Position numbers and translations under genes: made by a program. The notes beneath the pieces were generated by a model, which saw only the letters and a program-made list of their open reading frames with translations, did no database searches and was not told the DNA's origin. A DNA stretch of 64,000 nt, from the NCBI RefSeq assembly GCF_036850765.1, contig NC_089492.1, forward strand, positions 103,249,022 to 103,313,021. Reading direction: 5' to 3'. The first letter of the stretch is position 1, and each line of letters starts with the position of its first letter. This DNA is from Saccopteryx bilineata (Eukaryota > Chordata > Mammalia > Chiroptera > Emballonuridae). Shown here piece by piece: positions 36,017 to 48,846 of this stretch.

Positions 36017-36804
36017 CCTTCTGTATACCTGACATGGTTCTTGGCACTATGGGTAGGTCAAGAAATACATCAGACAAAGATCTTACACTCAGCTTTCAGT
36101 TTCCCCGGGCATCAGGCAGACACTAATGATTATGATGTCATGTGATGCAGAACAATTTAAAGAAAAACACAACTTATTCATCACCTCAAAGCGCAGAGAT
36201 TTTCATGGGTCACATTTTACTACATGACCTTCTGGTATCAGTGTTATTAGTATTACGCATAGCATTAGACTGTAAATATTTTCCCATATCAACAACTATC
36301 TCAACCAAATGATCTTAGTATTTCAAAATGTGCATGAATCATAAATATCTTAATCATAGAATATTTAAAGAGTCCTTAACAGACTCTTATTCTGTGGGTG
36401 TGTGAAGTGGGTATAAAAATCAGGAAGTGGTGGGGATTATGAATTGCAGTGGCATTCTCCTTCTAATAGCACACACATTTTTGGAAGGGAAGGGAAAAGA
36501 AGGAAAGTTCAAACTCTCTGCAACATTTAGCCTCAACCCTCCATGTAAAGCCCCTGAAAAGCCACCCGTTCATTGACAGATGAGAGCTCAGAGACCCAAA
36601 TGACTTGTGTGCCTGGTGGCCTGTGGGTGACATGATCAGGACAGCTAATCATGACCATCAAGCTGCACCATCTCCAGAAACTTGTAGCCAGGTCTCCCTC
36701 CTCCCTCTGGATTTCTGAATTACTGTACTTGAATAATTGCTTTGATCTTTTCAGCAAAACCCAAGGTTGAGGGAATAAACTGGAAGCTCTTTATTTTAAA
36801 TTAA
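36017..36804. other. Intergenic, no gene recognised
   Basis: AT-rich sequence with nothing identifiable apart from the remaining part of the interrupted old repeat up to about 36070. Confidence 0.4.
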
Positions 36805-36816
36805 TTAATTTATTTA

Positions 36817-36996
36817 CTTTTAAGACTTTAGTTCTTCATTTTAGAGAGGAAAGAGAGAGAGAGAGAGAGAGAAGGGGGGAGGAGCAAGAAGCATCAATTC
36901 CCATATGTGCCTTGACCAGGCAAGCCCAGGGTTTCGAACCAGCGACCTCAGCATTTCCAGGTCGACGCTTTATCCACTGCACCACCACAGGTCAGG
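36817..36996 (-). mobile_element. VES-related tRNA SINE, short form (type C)
   Basis: 'ccttgaccaggcaagcccag' and 'accagcgacctcagcatttc' are the reverse of the type C head, and a GA-rich stretch (36845-36875) is the reverse of its CT run. A 12-bp duplication, ttaatttattta, flanks it at 36805-36816 and 36997-37008. Confidence 0.9.
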
Positions 36997-37008
36997 TTAA
37001 TTTATTTA

Positions 37009-39010
37009 TTTTAAGGAAGCTCTTTTTAAGGGAAGATATTGTACTCGTTGGAGCTACAGGGCTGGACCATTTAACACCTTTTTAATTCCAAGGCTGCATT
37101 TGGCTCAAACTCTCCTTCCTCAACTGCAGCCAAACTGCTGCTGAATTTCAACTTTATTTAAACTTTGGGAGAGTCTGGTGCATGCCTTTAACTGGGAGAG
37201 GTTTTCTTCCTTCCCTTTAATCAGCTCATAAGTCAATAAGCAGCTTGGGCAATAAAGTCCATAGTTGGAGAAACCAGACTAAATCACCGTCCACATTCAC
37301 ACCCAGGGTGGACGGTCTCAGCTTTCAAGAATTTAGTGTTTGTCTTGGAGAAAACCAAGAGCCTAACTGTAGCCAAGGGAAAGAGAAAAATGCCGCCTCA
37401 GCCCGAAGCTCTGTTCCCCAGCAAACACGGGAGTGGTGGGAGAAGAACCATAGCACAGGCAAGAAATACAAAGGAGATATCTGTGCAGTTTTGTTAGTCT
37501 TAAGCTTCTGATCTTGCATTGCCCTCCGAGTGTTGGTTTAAGTGAATTCACAAAACCATCTGCTGACAGCACCCTCTGCAACTTTGCTTGGACACCATGC
37601 TCAAGTGATTCCCTTGTGAGTGTTTAACTTTTCCAACTAAACTTTAAGCTTTGGGCAGGAACCTTGTGGTACTTGGGGTTTGGTTTGTTTTAACACCACT
37701 CACCCACCCAGGGCTCTTCACACAGGCTCTGCTGTGATGAGACAGGGGTAGGGGACAGAATACATCAAAAGTTATGGTTCCAGCTTCACTACAGCCACAT
37801 GACATGAAGCAAGTTGCTAAACTTCTCTGAGTCTTGATTTTCTCAACTGAAAAATGGAGATAGATATCTGTATCGGCCATATTTAATATGCCACCTTAAA
37901 TACAGTGTGTTAAATTATAAAAGGTGATATAAAGTTAGTTATTATCCTTACTGTTAAATGCTAATTATCTACATAAAGACTTGAATTGTATCATGAAGAT
38001 TATACATTTCATTTTATTTTCTTCTTGGCAAGTTCCCAAGGAAAAAGCATTATAGAGGAAATTTCTGGAGCTAAAGAATAAGCTATAAATTGAGATTGCC
38101 TAGCACTGGACTAGATGTCTCCTCATACTTGAAGATTCATTTATTCTACCACAGGTCTATGAGGTAAGAAATATAATTATCCCCTTACAGATGGAAAGAC
38201 AGAAGCTCAGAGTAATTTGCAATGGCATTCTTTCTCAAGGTCATTCAGCTAAAGAGAAGTCACAGTGGTGTGTTGATAAACTTCCTCTCTGAAGGGAAAA
38301 AAAGTTTTGGTTTCTTGGTTTGTAGGGTTTGCCGTTGCTGTGGTATAAATATTCCCATTGTGGCTGGTTTTACACCCACTAATAAGAGCTAGTTTCAGCA
38401 CACTACAGTAGCATCTGGAAGCAAACTCAAGCATCCCAGTTTTAGATAAAGCTCATTTCCTGATCCCATGTCTGAGATGATTCCTGAAAACAGAGAATCT
38501 CCTTATACCAGGGTGGGGCCAGGGCTGGCTGACTGTTCTGGGGCTCCACCACCGGACCTACCCCACCCGAGCCTTGGGAGCAGGGCCTAAAGGCCTGTAT
38601 TCTAAGCAGGAACCTGTACCGGACTTGGAGTTCAGGTGTAGTCCAGCCCTCAGTCACCAGGAAGGTCATCAGCCCAGGCTCCCAAAGGCCCTCCCACTGC
38701 TGTCTCAAAGGCAGTGGGCAAGCCCGCATATCCAACATATCTGAGGAGAGAGAAGACAGCATCCTGAGTCCCCTGTTCTGGTTCTGGCCATCCATGAAGG
38801 GGATGGGTCACGACGGTAAACCGCTATCTCTGTCTTTATGACTATACTACTTTTCACCAAATCTAAGATTCCGCTAATTGTAAGCCACACCATTATTTCA
38901 TTTACCACTAAGAAAGAAAAAAATATTGCCAAATTCAAAGATGTTGAAATGTGAGAGTACATTTCAGAATTGATGAAATACAATAATTCATATGTATACT
39001 CATCTAGCTC
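37009..39010. other. Intergenic with MIR remnants
   Basis: MIR-type text occurs at 37785-37900 in plus orientation ('tgacatgaagcaagttgcta', 'tctcaactgaaaaatggaga') and at 38140-38260 in minus orientation ('ttatccccttacagatggaa'). No gene is supported. The 117-codon minus frame at 38795-38442 has no domain. Confidence 0.45.
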
Positions 39011-39149
39011 ATTACATATCCTGTTCTTTGAAGGCAAGACTGGGTCCCACTCATCTTTATGTCCTCAGAGATCCATCAGACCTGTTTCAGTGAATACATG
39101 CCTAACAACATGTCAATATCTACAATTTATTGGTAAAATTATCAATAAA

Positions 39150-39345
39150 AACCGCAGGCTCTGTGCCAGCACTTTATACTTACTCTCCATAATAATCCTG
39201 TGAAATAGGCACCAGATTATTCCCACTTTACAGAGGAGGTAACTGAGGCTTGGTGAAGCCATATAACTTGTATGAATCCTGCCTGGAACCTGAATCCCAG
39301 GTCTGAGAGCCGCCCTCACAATCCTGGCTCCCCAGAGGCATTCAG
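39150..39345 (-). repeat. MIR SINE
   Basis: 'aggctctgtgccagcacttt', 'cactttacagaggaggtaac', 'acctgaatcccaggtctgag' give the MIR order in minus orientation. A short L2-like passage ('tttgaaggcaagactgggtc') lies just before it at 39030-39080. Confidence 0.8.
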
Positions 39346-40077
39346 AAATGTTCACCAAACTGGATGGTAGAACCTACACCTTAATCAGTTCCTCAGGCTT
39401 GACAATAAATAAACCAGTGTGATTTCTTTTTTGGTGCTTCTGCTGAAAGAACAGGTAACATTTTAGAAAGCAAAGTTTTGTCACCTCTGCTGGGGTCTCA
39501 GCTCTTTCAGATTTTGCCAAGGGAGGGTGGCAGGAGGATTTCCTCAGCTTTGATCAAATCTGGAGGGCTTGCTGGCATCAAAACTTCAGGATGACATCAG
39601 GATGTAGACTCTGAGGTACAAGGCACTTCCCAAGCTCCCCCAGCCCTTCTCCCACCCCCACCTCTTCCCAACTACCGTGCTTTCTAAGCCCAGGCTGTGT
39701 CCTATCAATTGCCATGCCTCTCCACCCCATCCCCACTGCTGCGACATCTGGGGTGGCCCTGCTCCCTGGAGACCCATTTTAATGATGGAGTTTTGGAGAA
39801 TGCTTTTTCCCGTTCATCTCAGTTGCCACATGGTGGGGATTTTTCAGAAAGGTTTGTATCGGGAAAAGAAAGCACAGTGGCACAGAAGTTGACAAGCCTA
39901 AGTTCCTTCACCAAGGTCTCGGAACAGTCTGTGGCCCGTTCAGAGATTACTGGGTCCACAGCGCCACCCCACCTCTCCTATCCTGGTTATCACTTCCATT
40001 GCCTGGGGAAAGCTGAACAGTGCTCTTCCCACAGTAGTCCAGCCTGAGTGGGTCTAGTCTCTTCAAGTTCTTGTTTG
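39346..40077. other. Intergenic, no gene recognised
   Basis: Two overlapping plus frames (39677-40047) have no domain. Nothing else is identified. Confidence 0.4.
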
Positions 40078-40498
40078 TATGTTTGTTTGTTTGTTTGTTT
40101 GTTTGTTTTCATTCAGTGAAAGGAGGGGAGACAGAAAGACAGACTCCCACATGCACCCCAACCGGGATCCATCTGGCAAGCCCACTAGAGGGCGATGCTT
40201 TGCCCATCTGGGGCCCTTGCTTCATTGCTCAGCAACCAAGCTCCTCTTAGCCCCTGAGGCAGATGCTATGGAGCCATCCTCAGCACCCAGGGCCAACTTG
40301 ATCCCATCGAGCCATGGCTACAGGCAGGGAAGAGAAAGAGAGAGCAAGATGGAGAGAGAGAGAGAGAGAGAGAGAAGCAAGAGGGGAAAGGGTGAAGAAG
40401 CATATGGGTGCTTCTCCTGTGTTCTTTGACTGGGAATCTAACCTGGGAACATCCACATGTCAGGCTGACGCTCTACCACTGAGCCAACCAGCCAGGGC
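40078..40498 (-). mobile_element. VES-type tRNA SINE, long form (type A), diverged
   Basis: The plus-strand end 'gagccaaccagccagggc' is the reverse of the type A head. A GA run (40352-40376) is the reverse of its CT tract. The tail has expanded into a (GTTT)n run at 40078-40107. Confidence 0.85.
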
Positions 40499-42036
40499 CT
40501 CTTATTTGTTTTTGAATGATTTTGTTGTTGTTATATGATTGTATGCAGATGTGTGTTGTACTGGTGAGGGGGCAGGGCCTCTCGTGGCCACTTGATTCAG
40601 GGAGATTTGAAGAGGAGTCAGCCCACCTCTTGCCCTTGTAAAGGATGGTGTGGGAAAGGAGGGTGTCACATCCAATTAAGACTGTGTCATTGTGCTCTGC
40701 ACTCTGGAAGCATTCGATATCAGCCAGCCTGCCTCTTGAATTTAAAGATTAAAAGGCTTTTGTTCCACCTTGAGGCAAACAAAGCAGCCAACCCCACGTG
40801 GGAGTGCTCTGTGTTCCTGCCACTTCAGCCTCCCAAACACAATCTACAATAAGGTCTCTCACAAAACCTGACTCATCTACGAACAACATGTGTAATAGGT
40901 TCTAAGGCTAGCTTAACGTCTACTCCTTGCTAGCATCACTTGTTATATGTTTTTTAAATTATGAATGACAAAAGGACAGAGCAGTTTGTATAAAGAGCAT
41001 TTTGTAGATACCGTCACTCTTCACTGCCATCCCAACCACTGATTCACATTTGCACGTCACCTTGGGACTTCATCCGCATACTTCAGCTTCACTGTAGTCA
41101 GAGTCTGTGTGGCTTAAATGCTCCACGTGGAGTGAACAGCCTCGTGAGAGCATTCCTGCTCATGCCAGCACTGGCTCCCTGCTGCAGTTCTAACTAAACT
41201 TTCCCCATTCCCCCAAAGACCCCAGCTACACTCCCCTTCAAGCTCACTACATGGCCACACATCTGTGACAGGGACAGTGTGTCTATGTAAGTGAAGTGTC
41301 TGACACATAGTAGATGCCCAGTAAATGCTGAGAAGAATTGAATTTCTCATGCAGACCAGTCTGATCATTTTGTACATGACCTTGGACAGTCTCCTTACCT
41401 ACCCATGTTTTTCCACTGTTCTATACTACACCTCCTGACAGGAGAAGAAAAATAATGCAATGATGACTCTGTCTTGGAAATCCACGCAAGTGAGGGGAGG
41501 TCAGGAGGGAGAGTGAGCTTGGGTTTCCCAGGAATGACATAGAACTGACTCTAAAAAAAATAAATAGCCCTTGGATGAGATGTTAAGGTCTGGGAATGGA
41601 CAGTCTTGAGACACTGCTGCCATCTAGTGGTTAATGTGCAAATGACAAATTTTGTATCAGACTGAGGGGTTCAATAGTCAGGATAGATAATAAAAATCTC
41701 AGAATCTTAAAATGTTGGCATTCAAAGAGTCATCACAGGCAAAGAGTCGATAAATGCTGATGGCGAGCCAACAAATGCTGAGCCCAGCTCCTGCAATGCA
41801 CAAGAGCGGGGCTGGTGGTCCAGGAGACAAGACAGACTCAGGTCCACCAAGCACCAAACACCAGCCAGAACAATACCATATAGAAGAGGAGCAGAACCAA
41901 GAGGACAGCAAGCAGAGGAGTGATGGGGACTGGAATCTCACTTTAACACACAGCTATTTGCTGCCCAGGTTTTAAAACACATCATTTCGGTGGTTATAAT
42001 GATTCATGGCTTCTTATTGACCGTGTGCTCCCTAGG
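40499..42036. other. Intergenic, weak L2/MIR traces
   Basis: Near 41230-41340 'gtgacagggacagtgtgtct' and 'gacacatagtagatgcccag' resemble an L2 3' end in plus orientation. No gene is supported. Confidence 0.4.
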
Positions 42037-42039
42037 CAT

Positions 42040-42735
42040 GAGTTCTTAACCTCAGGTCTACAAGTCCTTCCTAGATTCATTTCAGGGGACCCATAAAATT
42101 AGGTAGAAAAAATTACATTTTTGTTTTCAGAAACCTCAGATTGAAATTTCGCATCTTCTTTAATTATAAATTAAGCAACAAACTGTGATGGTATCATCAG
42201 AACCTGTGACTTCATCATTCATAGAAATTATAAAATATTTTCCTATCATAGTACAGTTGTTACAGATATCACAAATCATTTATTCATCAGATCTTAGAAA
42301 TTACAGTCACTATTAGACCTGCAGCTAGCTAGATCTTATTAATGTTCATTAAGAAGCACATATATTACTAAGTCATTTGCCTTTTAAAATATTTTCTTAT
42401 CTGTATCTCAACATAATTAGTTTCTTTGAAATCCTTTGTTTTTATTTTAGGTGTTTGAAAACATCATTTTCCTTTTTTAGATTTTATTTATTAATTTTTA
42501 GAGAGAGGAGAGAAAGAAAAGGAGGGAGAGAGAGAAAGTGGGGAAAGAATAAAGAAGCATCAACTCATATTATTTATAGTTATTTCCTGTATGTGCCTTG
42601 ACCAGGCAAGCCCAGGGTTTCAAACTGGCAACCTCAGCATTCCAGATTGATGCTTTATCCACTGCAACACCACAGGTCAATCTGCACACATCATTTTTTA
42701 AAGGAGTCCATGGCCCACAAAAAGTCAAGAATGGC
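42040..42735. mobile_element. Old hAT-like element, split by a SINE
   Basis: The left end 'gagttcttaacctcaggtct' and the right end 'gagtccatggcccacaaaaa' followed by 'gtcaagaatggctg' resemble the mirror-image ends (…TTCTTAACCT / AGGTTAAGAA…) of decayed hAT-Charlie-type elements. The interior is AT-rich and has no open frame. The SINE at 42471-42687 interrupts it. Confidence 0.45.
42471..42687 (-). mobile_element. VES-related tRNA SINE, short form (type C)
   Basis: 'ccttgaccaggcaagcccag', 'ggcaacctcagcattccaga' and the GA-rich tract are the reverse of type C. The duplication acatcatttt flanks it at 42461-42470 and 42688-42697. Confidence 0.88.
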
Positions 42736-42739
42736 TGTT

Positions 42740-43713
42740 CTAGAGGTTCACAGAAGGGACAGGTGACCGTGGGTTTCCCAAAGGACAGGAGATGAATGTC
42801 TTCACAGTATTTTTCTTTCAGTTTTATTAAAATATAATTATCATAATTATATTTGCACTTTATTAAGAGGGGCCCCACAGAGCTATTTCAATACAGATGT
42901 TATCTGGGGAAGCAGAGGTGGGCTTCGCCAAAGTGTAAACACGGGAGGGTTTCTGTGACTTCTCCTATGTCCAGCCCAGCAAATGGCTCACTGGAAAGAA
43001 TCTGAGAAAGTACTTTATACTAAAAGATAAATGACTAAAAAACACTTTCATTTCAGGAAGATTTGCATTTAATAATATTCAAAGCATCCATGAACACAGA
43101 GGACTAGCCCTCTGTTGATGAAATTTGGCTGGTGGGGCACACAGGGCCAGCCTGCCCGTGAATCACACTGTCCCTCCTGACTTGCCCATATGCATTAGCA
43201 AGGTTCCTTCAGTTGTAAACAATATAGAAACCAAGTTGCCCAGACTTAGAAAAAGACAAGTCAACAGGATTCCAGGGGAATCCAAGAAAGGATGAAACCA
43301 CGCCTCTCAGAACAGCAGGAAGGGGGCGCTCAGGGGTCTTGGCAGTAGGTGTCAGGGCACCTCTTCTCCATAGCTGTTTCTCCTGCACATGTCACTGGGC
43401 ATTTGTTAAAGAGCAAATTCTAACTCGGTTGATCCGGGGTGATGCCTGAGGTAAGGCAGTTATTAAATGCCAACGTTATGCTGGTGGTCTGGACCACATA
43501 CTGAATAGGAAGGGCACCACTCACATGCCTCCACCATGTCACCCTGCTGCTGTGTCCGTCGGTCCCCAATATCAAATCTCTGGGAGAGAAAATGTATTGG
43601 GCCAACAGGAGTGGGTATCTGGGTCTACGTCTGAAAACTGTGGTATATAGGCAGGGCCTTATAGCCTGGGTATGTCCACCTTGGAGAGGGAAAAGTGTTA
43701 TCAGAACAGTTGA
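42740..43713. other. Intergenic, no gene recognised
   Basis: Nothing identifiable; the short frames lack support. Confidence 0.4.
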
Positions 43714-43725
43714 GAGGGAGGCTCA

Positions 43726-43848
43726 GGCCCTGGACAGTTGGCTCAGTGGTAGAGCGTTGGCCTGGCGTGTGGATGTCCCAGGTTCGATTCTTGGTCAGGG
43801 CACACAGAAGAAGCACCCATCTGCTTCTCCACTCTTCCCCCTCTCACT

Positions 43849-43880
<32 letters not shown>

Positions 43881-44114
43881 CTCCTGTCATGCAGCCATGG
43901 CTTGATTGGAGCGAGTTGTTCCCAGGCACTGGGGACGTCTCCATGGCCTCTGCCTTAGGCAGTGAAAAGAAGGCTCCAGCTGCAACAGAGCAAGGGTCCC
44001 AGATGTGCAGAGCATCGCCCCTTAGTGGGCTTGCCAGGTGGATCCTGTCGGGGTGCATGCGGGAGTCTGTCTCTGCCTCCCCTCCACTCACTAAATTAAA
44101 AAAAAAAAAAAAAA
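43726..44114 (+). mobile_element. VES-type tRNA SINE, long form (type A)
   Basis: It starts ggccctggacagttggctca, with 'gtggtagagcgttggcctgg', a B-box-like 'ggttcgattc', a perfect CT run at 43851-43875 and an A tail. The 12-base duplication gagggaggctca (43714-43725) and gagggtggctca (44115-44126) has one mismatch. Confidence 0.93.
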
Positions 44115-44283
44115 GAGGGTGGCTCACATGTGCTTGAGCTAAAGGCTGGAGGCCCCACCTTGAGGCAGAGGTCATCAACTAGAGCGCTAGACTTGACCAT
44201 TAGCCTCTGTTCTGTGCTCTGGTCTATCTATTTCCTTGTGTTCGCACCCAGGGACTTCCTCCAACAGCCCAAGGCTGGGTTTT

Positions 44284-44633
44284 TTGTTTTGTTTTTTTGT
44301 TTGTTTTTATTTTTTTATTTTACAGAGACAGAGAGTGAGTCAGAGAGAGGGATAGACAGGGACGGAGAGAGATGAGAAGCATCAATCATTAGTTTTTCAT
44401 TGCGCGTTGCGACACCTTAGTTGTTCATTGATTGCTTTCTCATACATGCCTTGACCGCGGGCCTTCAGCAGACCAAGTAACCCCTTGCTAGGGCCAGCGA
44501 CCTTGGGTTCAAGCTGGTGGGCTTTTGCTCAAACCAGATGAGCCCACGCTCAAGCTGGCGACCTTGGGGTCTCAAACCTGGGTCCTCTGCATCCCAGTCC
44601 GACGCTCTATCCACTGCGCACCGCCTGGTCAGG
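44284..44633 (-). mobile_element. VES-type tRNA SINE, type B
   Basis: The plus-strand end 'gcgcaccgcctggtcagg' is the reverse of the type B head, and the T-rich start is the reverse of its A tail. A perfect 16-bp duplication, cccaaggctgggtttt, flanks it at 44268-44283 and 44634-44649. Confidence 0.95.
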
Positions 44634-44649
44634 CCCAAGGCTGGGTTTT

Positions 44650-45330
44650 GATGAGGTTGTTATTAATGGGGTTCTGGGCTTCCATAACCCATAGGCTATG
44701 AGAATGGGCACTTTAAAACCCTTCAAAACAAGTCCTGGGACATGGTTTAGCATCATCTCACAGTCTCTACAGCACGCACAGAATTTTATAGACACCAGAG
44801 CCTGCCTCACAGATAAGCCATCACAATTTCCTCTGACATCCATGAAGGTCAAGATCTCTCCCTAAGATCTCCATTTGTATGCCTTTTGGATCTCTTTACT
44901 CAGGTTCACCAACTACAGACACACACTCCCTGCCACCCTGACTGTACTCACAGCTGGGGGACAGGAACACTCTCTGCCTTTCAGTCCTGGGACTCCAGCC
45001 ACTTAGGCCAGCCCTCTATACTCCCCCTCTAGCGGGGTACAAGAACCTCCTCAAATTTTTCTTACCTAGGTGGACAGCAGAGCCTTTTAGCCTTGGCAGG
45101 CATGACCTGCACATACTTCCCAAGCACCCAGTGGGAGAGCAATAGGAAATTCATGCCCAGAAAATGCCCAGTGCAATGTTTCCTTTCAGTTCTGGCAGAG
45201 CAAAGCACATTCTCTGAAAGCAGACTCCGCTTGTGAGCACAGCGAGCACAGCCCCGGCCCTAACGCCGGCCAGTGGGCGATTCTAACACTGTTCTGAGTT
45301 CAAAAGCGCCATGCTGGTATTGAAAAGACT
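44650..45330. other. Intergenic, no gene recognised
   Basis: Nothing identifiable. Confidence 0.4.
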
Positions 45331-45334
45331 GGTT

Positions 45335-46880
45335 TTTAAATTAAACTTAATTATTTTTTAATTTAAGTAAATAGTATTGTATTAGTTATATTAGTTCCAG
45401 GTGATTTGACATTTTTATACTTTACAATGTGATCACCCCAGTAGTAATCATCTGTCACCATGCCTGATTAAATGTTTTAGTTTAAAAAAAAATGGTTAGG
45501 TTCATACACATTCTGTTGTAAGAAATCAAGGGGAGATCCTGCATGCCCTTGTCCCAGTTCTCCAAGGGTAGCATCTCCCAAAACTATAATACAATATCCC
45601 AACCAGGATATTACCACTGATATAGTCAAGATAGAGAACATTTCCATTACCACAGGTTCCCCTGTGTTGCTCTTTAATAGCTGTGCCCACTTCTCTTCGG
45701 CTTCCACCTTTCCTTAATTCTTGCCGACCACAAATCTCTTCTCCAGTTCTGTAATATTGTTGTTTCCGGAACCCTATATAAATGCAGTTATACAGTGTGC
45801 AATGTTTTGGGATTGGCTGTTTTTACTCAGCATATCCTCTGTAGATTCATCCCTGGTGCTGCCCATACCCATAGGCTGTTCCTTTTGGTTGCTGAGCTGT
45901 GTCCCATGGAATGAGTGTGCCGCAGCTTGTCTAACTATTTACTTGTTGAAGGACATCAGCGTTGTTCCCAGTTTGGGACTATTACAAATAAAACTGCTAT
46001 AAACATTCATGTTCAGGTTTTCGTGCAAACATAAATGCCCAAGGGTTAAATTGCTGATCATATGGTAGTTACATGCTTCATTTTTTTATGAAACTGCCGA
46101 ATTGTTTTCCAGGTGCCTGTCCATTTTACATTCATCATCTTACCAGTTCAAGTGAAGTATAGAAAACTTACTTTTATTTACATTATTTACCTTCTTCATT
46201 TGCAATATAATTGTCTTAAATATTTCCTCTGAGTTCATTTAGAACCATATCAGGCCACATTATAATTTTTGCTTCAACTATTGAATATAATTTACTGAAA
46301 AAGGAGAGTCTATTGTATTTACCTATTTCTTTCATTTTAAAATTTATTTTCATTATAGTTGACATATAATATTAGTTTCAGGTGTTCAACATTTGTATAC
46401 CTTATGAATAAGTCTAGTTATTCACAATAAGAAGTCTCATTATTGCAATAGTATTGACCGTATTCCCTACTCTATACATTATATCCCCATGAGTTATTTT
46501 ATAACTGCCAGTTTGTACTTCTTAATTTCCTTTCCCTTTCCCCCCATCAGCCCTACTCCCTTGCCTGTGGCAACCATAAGTTTGTTCCCTGTATCTATGA
46601 GTTTGTGTCTGATTCACTTGTTCATTTTTTTTTTAATTCTACATATAAGCGAAATCATACAGTATCTGTCTTTGAGTTATTTCACTTAATGAAATAAGTG
46701 AAATATTTATTCTCTCTAGGTCCATCCATCATTTTGCCACCATGACAGGATTTCATTCTTTTTATGGCTCAGTAATATTCATATATATATGAATATAATC
46801 TCACATCTTTGTCCATTCATCTACTGACACCAAGGTTGCTTATTTACCTGTATTTTGTTTACCAAGTTCTTTCTTCCTTC
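45335..46880. repeat. Old LINE tract (L1-type), two overlapping pieces
   Basis: Two stretches carry the same consensus order: 'ttatattagttccaggtgat' (45382) and 'ataatattagtttcaggtgt' (46366), then 'cccgtgtatctatgag'-type text and 'ttctttttatggctcagtaa'. The first piece continues 'gttcccagtttgggactatt', 'gctgatcatatggtagttac' and 'actgccgaattgttttccag'. Both are decayed, with no long ORF. The family is L1-like on memory of the consensus; the subfamily is not assigned. Confidence 0.6.
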
Positions 46881-46899
46881 CTGATCTTCTAACTTTCCT

Positions 46900-48770
46900 T
46901 CTTTTATTGTTCCCTTTCTATTAAAAGAACTTCCTTAGCCATATTATTTGCTGGTGAGAAATTCTCTTCACTTTCCTTCATCTGAGAATATCTTGATTTA
47001 CCCATTGTTCCTAAAGGATATTTTCACTAGATACGGGATACTAGATTGAGGATTCTTTTCTTTTAGCACTTGAAACCTGTCATGCCACTTCCTATCTAGT
47101 CTCCATCCTTCTGGTGAGAAATATGTTGTCATTCAAGTCATTTTTCTATTATGAGTAAGGTGGTTTTTCTCTCCTGCTACTTTCAAATTTTTGTTTTTGT
47201 CTTTAGATCTCAGAAGGCTGGCGATGATGAGTCTTGGGGTCGATTCTTAGGCTTTTTCTCTCTGGCGTTTGCTCAGCTTCCTGAACCTACAGGTCTTTGA
47301 ATGTCTGTTCAGCTCATCTCCTTCTCCTCTGCTCTGGGACTCTGGGTTTGGGAAGAATGTTAGATCTTCTGTCCCAGTCCCACAGGTGCCTGAGGCTCTG
47401 CACGTTTATTTTTCAGTCCATTTTCTCTGTTGATCAGATTGGGTGGCATTGGTTGTTCTATCTTCAATTCACTAACCCTTTCCTCTGCCCCTCCATTTCA
47501 CTGTTGAGCCTATCCAGTGGCATTTTTACTTTATTTTATTTGACTATAGTTTTCAGTTCTCAAATGTCCATTTGGTTCTTCTTTATATCTTCTATTTCTT
47601 TGCTGAGATTTTTTTTTTCATTTGTTTGATGCATGTTTGTACATGTATTTTTTAAATCATGGCTGCTTTAAAACCATTGTCAAGCCCTGGCTGGGTAGCT
47701 CAGTCGGTTAGCACATCATCCCCATATACTAAGGTTATGAGTTCAATCCCCAGTCAGGGCATATATAAGTATCAACCAATGAATGCATAAATAAGTGGAA
47801 CAACAAATTGGCATTTTTCTCTGTCCCCCTTCCTCTCCCTCAACTAAGTAAGTAATTTAAAAAATATATTAAAAAAAAAACCTTTGTCAAATAATTCTAA
47901 CATCTATTACCTAAGTGTTGGCATCTTTTTTTCTTCAGTTTGAGATGTCCTTGTTCTTGGTATATTGAGTGATTTTTAATTGAAACCTGGACAGTTTTGT
48001 ATTGTCTGGATCTCATTTAAACTTCTGTCTTAATTGGTTTTCTGTGTCATCACTCTGTCAGGGGAAGGGGGGCGTGCTGCCTCTTTACTGACAGGTGAAG
48101 GGAGAAGTCCAGACTCTCTACTTGGCCTCCACTGACGTCCCAGGCCAGGAGTTCCTCCTTGCTGCTGGGCAGGGGTGGGAGCTTGCCCCCCACCCCACTC
48201 CACCCCACCATGATCTCAACTGACAGGGCAGTGGAGGGTGGGCATGTTGTCACTGGGCAGTGGTGAAGGTCTTGACCCTCTGCTAGGCCTCCTCTGACAC
48301 ATCCAGTGGGAAGGGGGAGGGGAGTCCCAGGTCCAGGTCCTCCCTGTGTGTTCTCCACTGACTCTGTGGGCAAGACTGGGGGTGGGGGTTGTGAATGCCC
48401 AGAAGGTAGGGAGAAGAAAGTCCCAGATCCCTCGTTGGCCTCCCCTGGCATCACTTCAAATACAGGAAGGAGGAAGGGTGCGTCATGACAGCTTGGCAAG
48501 GGTGGTTCCCGTCAGGTTCCCGTCCAGGTTCCCGTCAGCCCTTGCGGGCAGGGCCAGTTTTCCCTGTGGGGTTTGGAGTAGCGCAGTTATTGTCTAAAAG
48601 CTTTTTGCCTTGTTAGGTGGGCCTTTTCTTCACCCTCTAGCTAGAGAGAGTAGGTTCTTTTTCTTTTAAGCGTCTTGCTTTTGACATTTCTGGGTTGCCG
48701 GTTTCCTTAGCTCCAAGTCTGAGACTATATGGGGATTGGGCTGGGGGGACAGGAAACTTACCACATGTTG
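46900..48770. repeat. Old LINE tract (L1-type) with SINE insertion
   Basis: 'tggtgagaaattctcttcac', 'gatattttcactagatacgg', 'ttttagcacttgaaacctgt', 'ggctgctttaaaaccattgt' and 'gatttttaattgaaacctgg' follow one long conserved order of an ancient L1 element. The SINE at 47684-47877 interrupts it, and the text resumes afterwards. The GC-rich part at 48050-48560 appears to belong to the same element. The 149-codon minus frame there (48499-48050) is treated as chance. Confidence 0.6.
47684..47877 (+). mobile_element. tRNA-derived SINE, type D
   Basis: It reads gccctggctgggtagctcag, 'tcggttagcacatcatcccc', a B-box-like 'gagttcaatcccc', 'agtggaacaacaaattggca' and an A tail. The flanks aaaccattgtcaa (47671-47683) and aaacctttgtcaa (47878-47890) are a 13-base duplication with one mismatch. 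Confidence 0.9.
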
Positions 48771-48825
48771 TTGCTTAGGCCCCAAGGCCACTAGCCAGTC
48801 TGACGTCTCCACTTCTTATGTTGCT

Positions 48826-48846
48826 TTATATATATATATATATATA
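48826..48846 (+). repeat. (TA)n microsatellite
   Basis: About ten TA units in a row. Confidence 0.9.

Noticed and set aside
47297..47629. A 110-codon plus frame with hydrophobic runs that could pass for a membrane protein
   Set aside because: It lies wholly inside a decayed LINE tract; the hydrophobicity comes from T-rich sequence.
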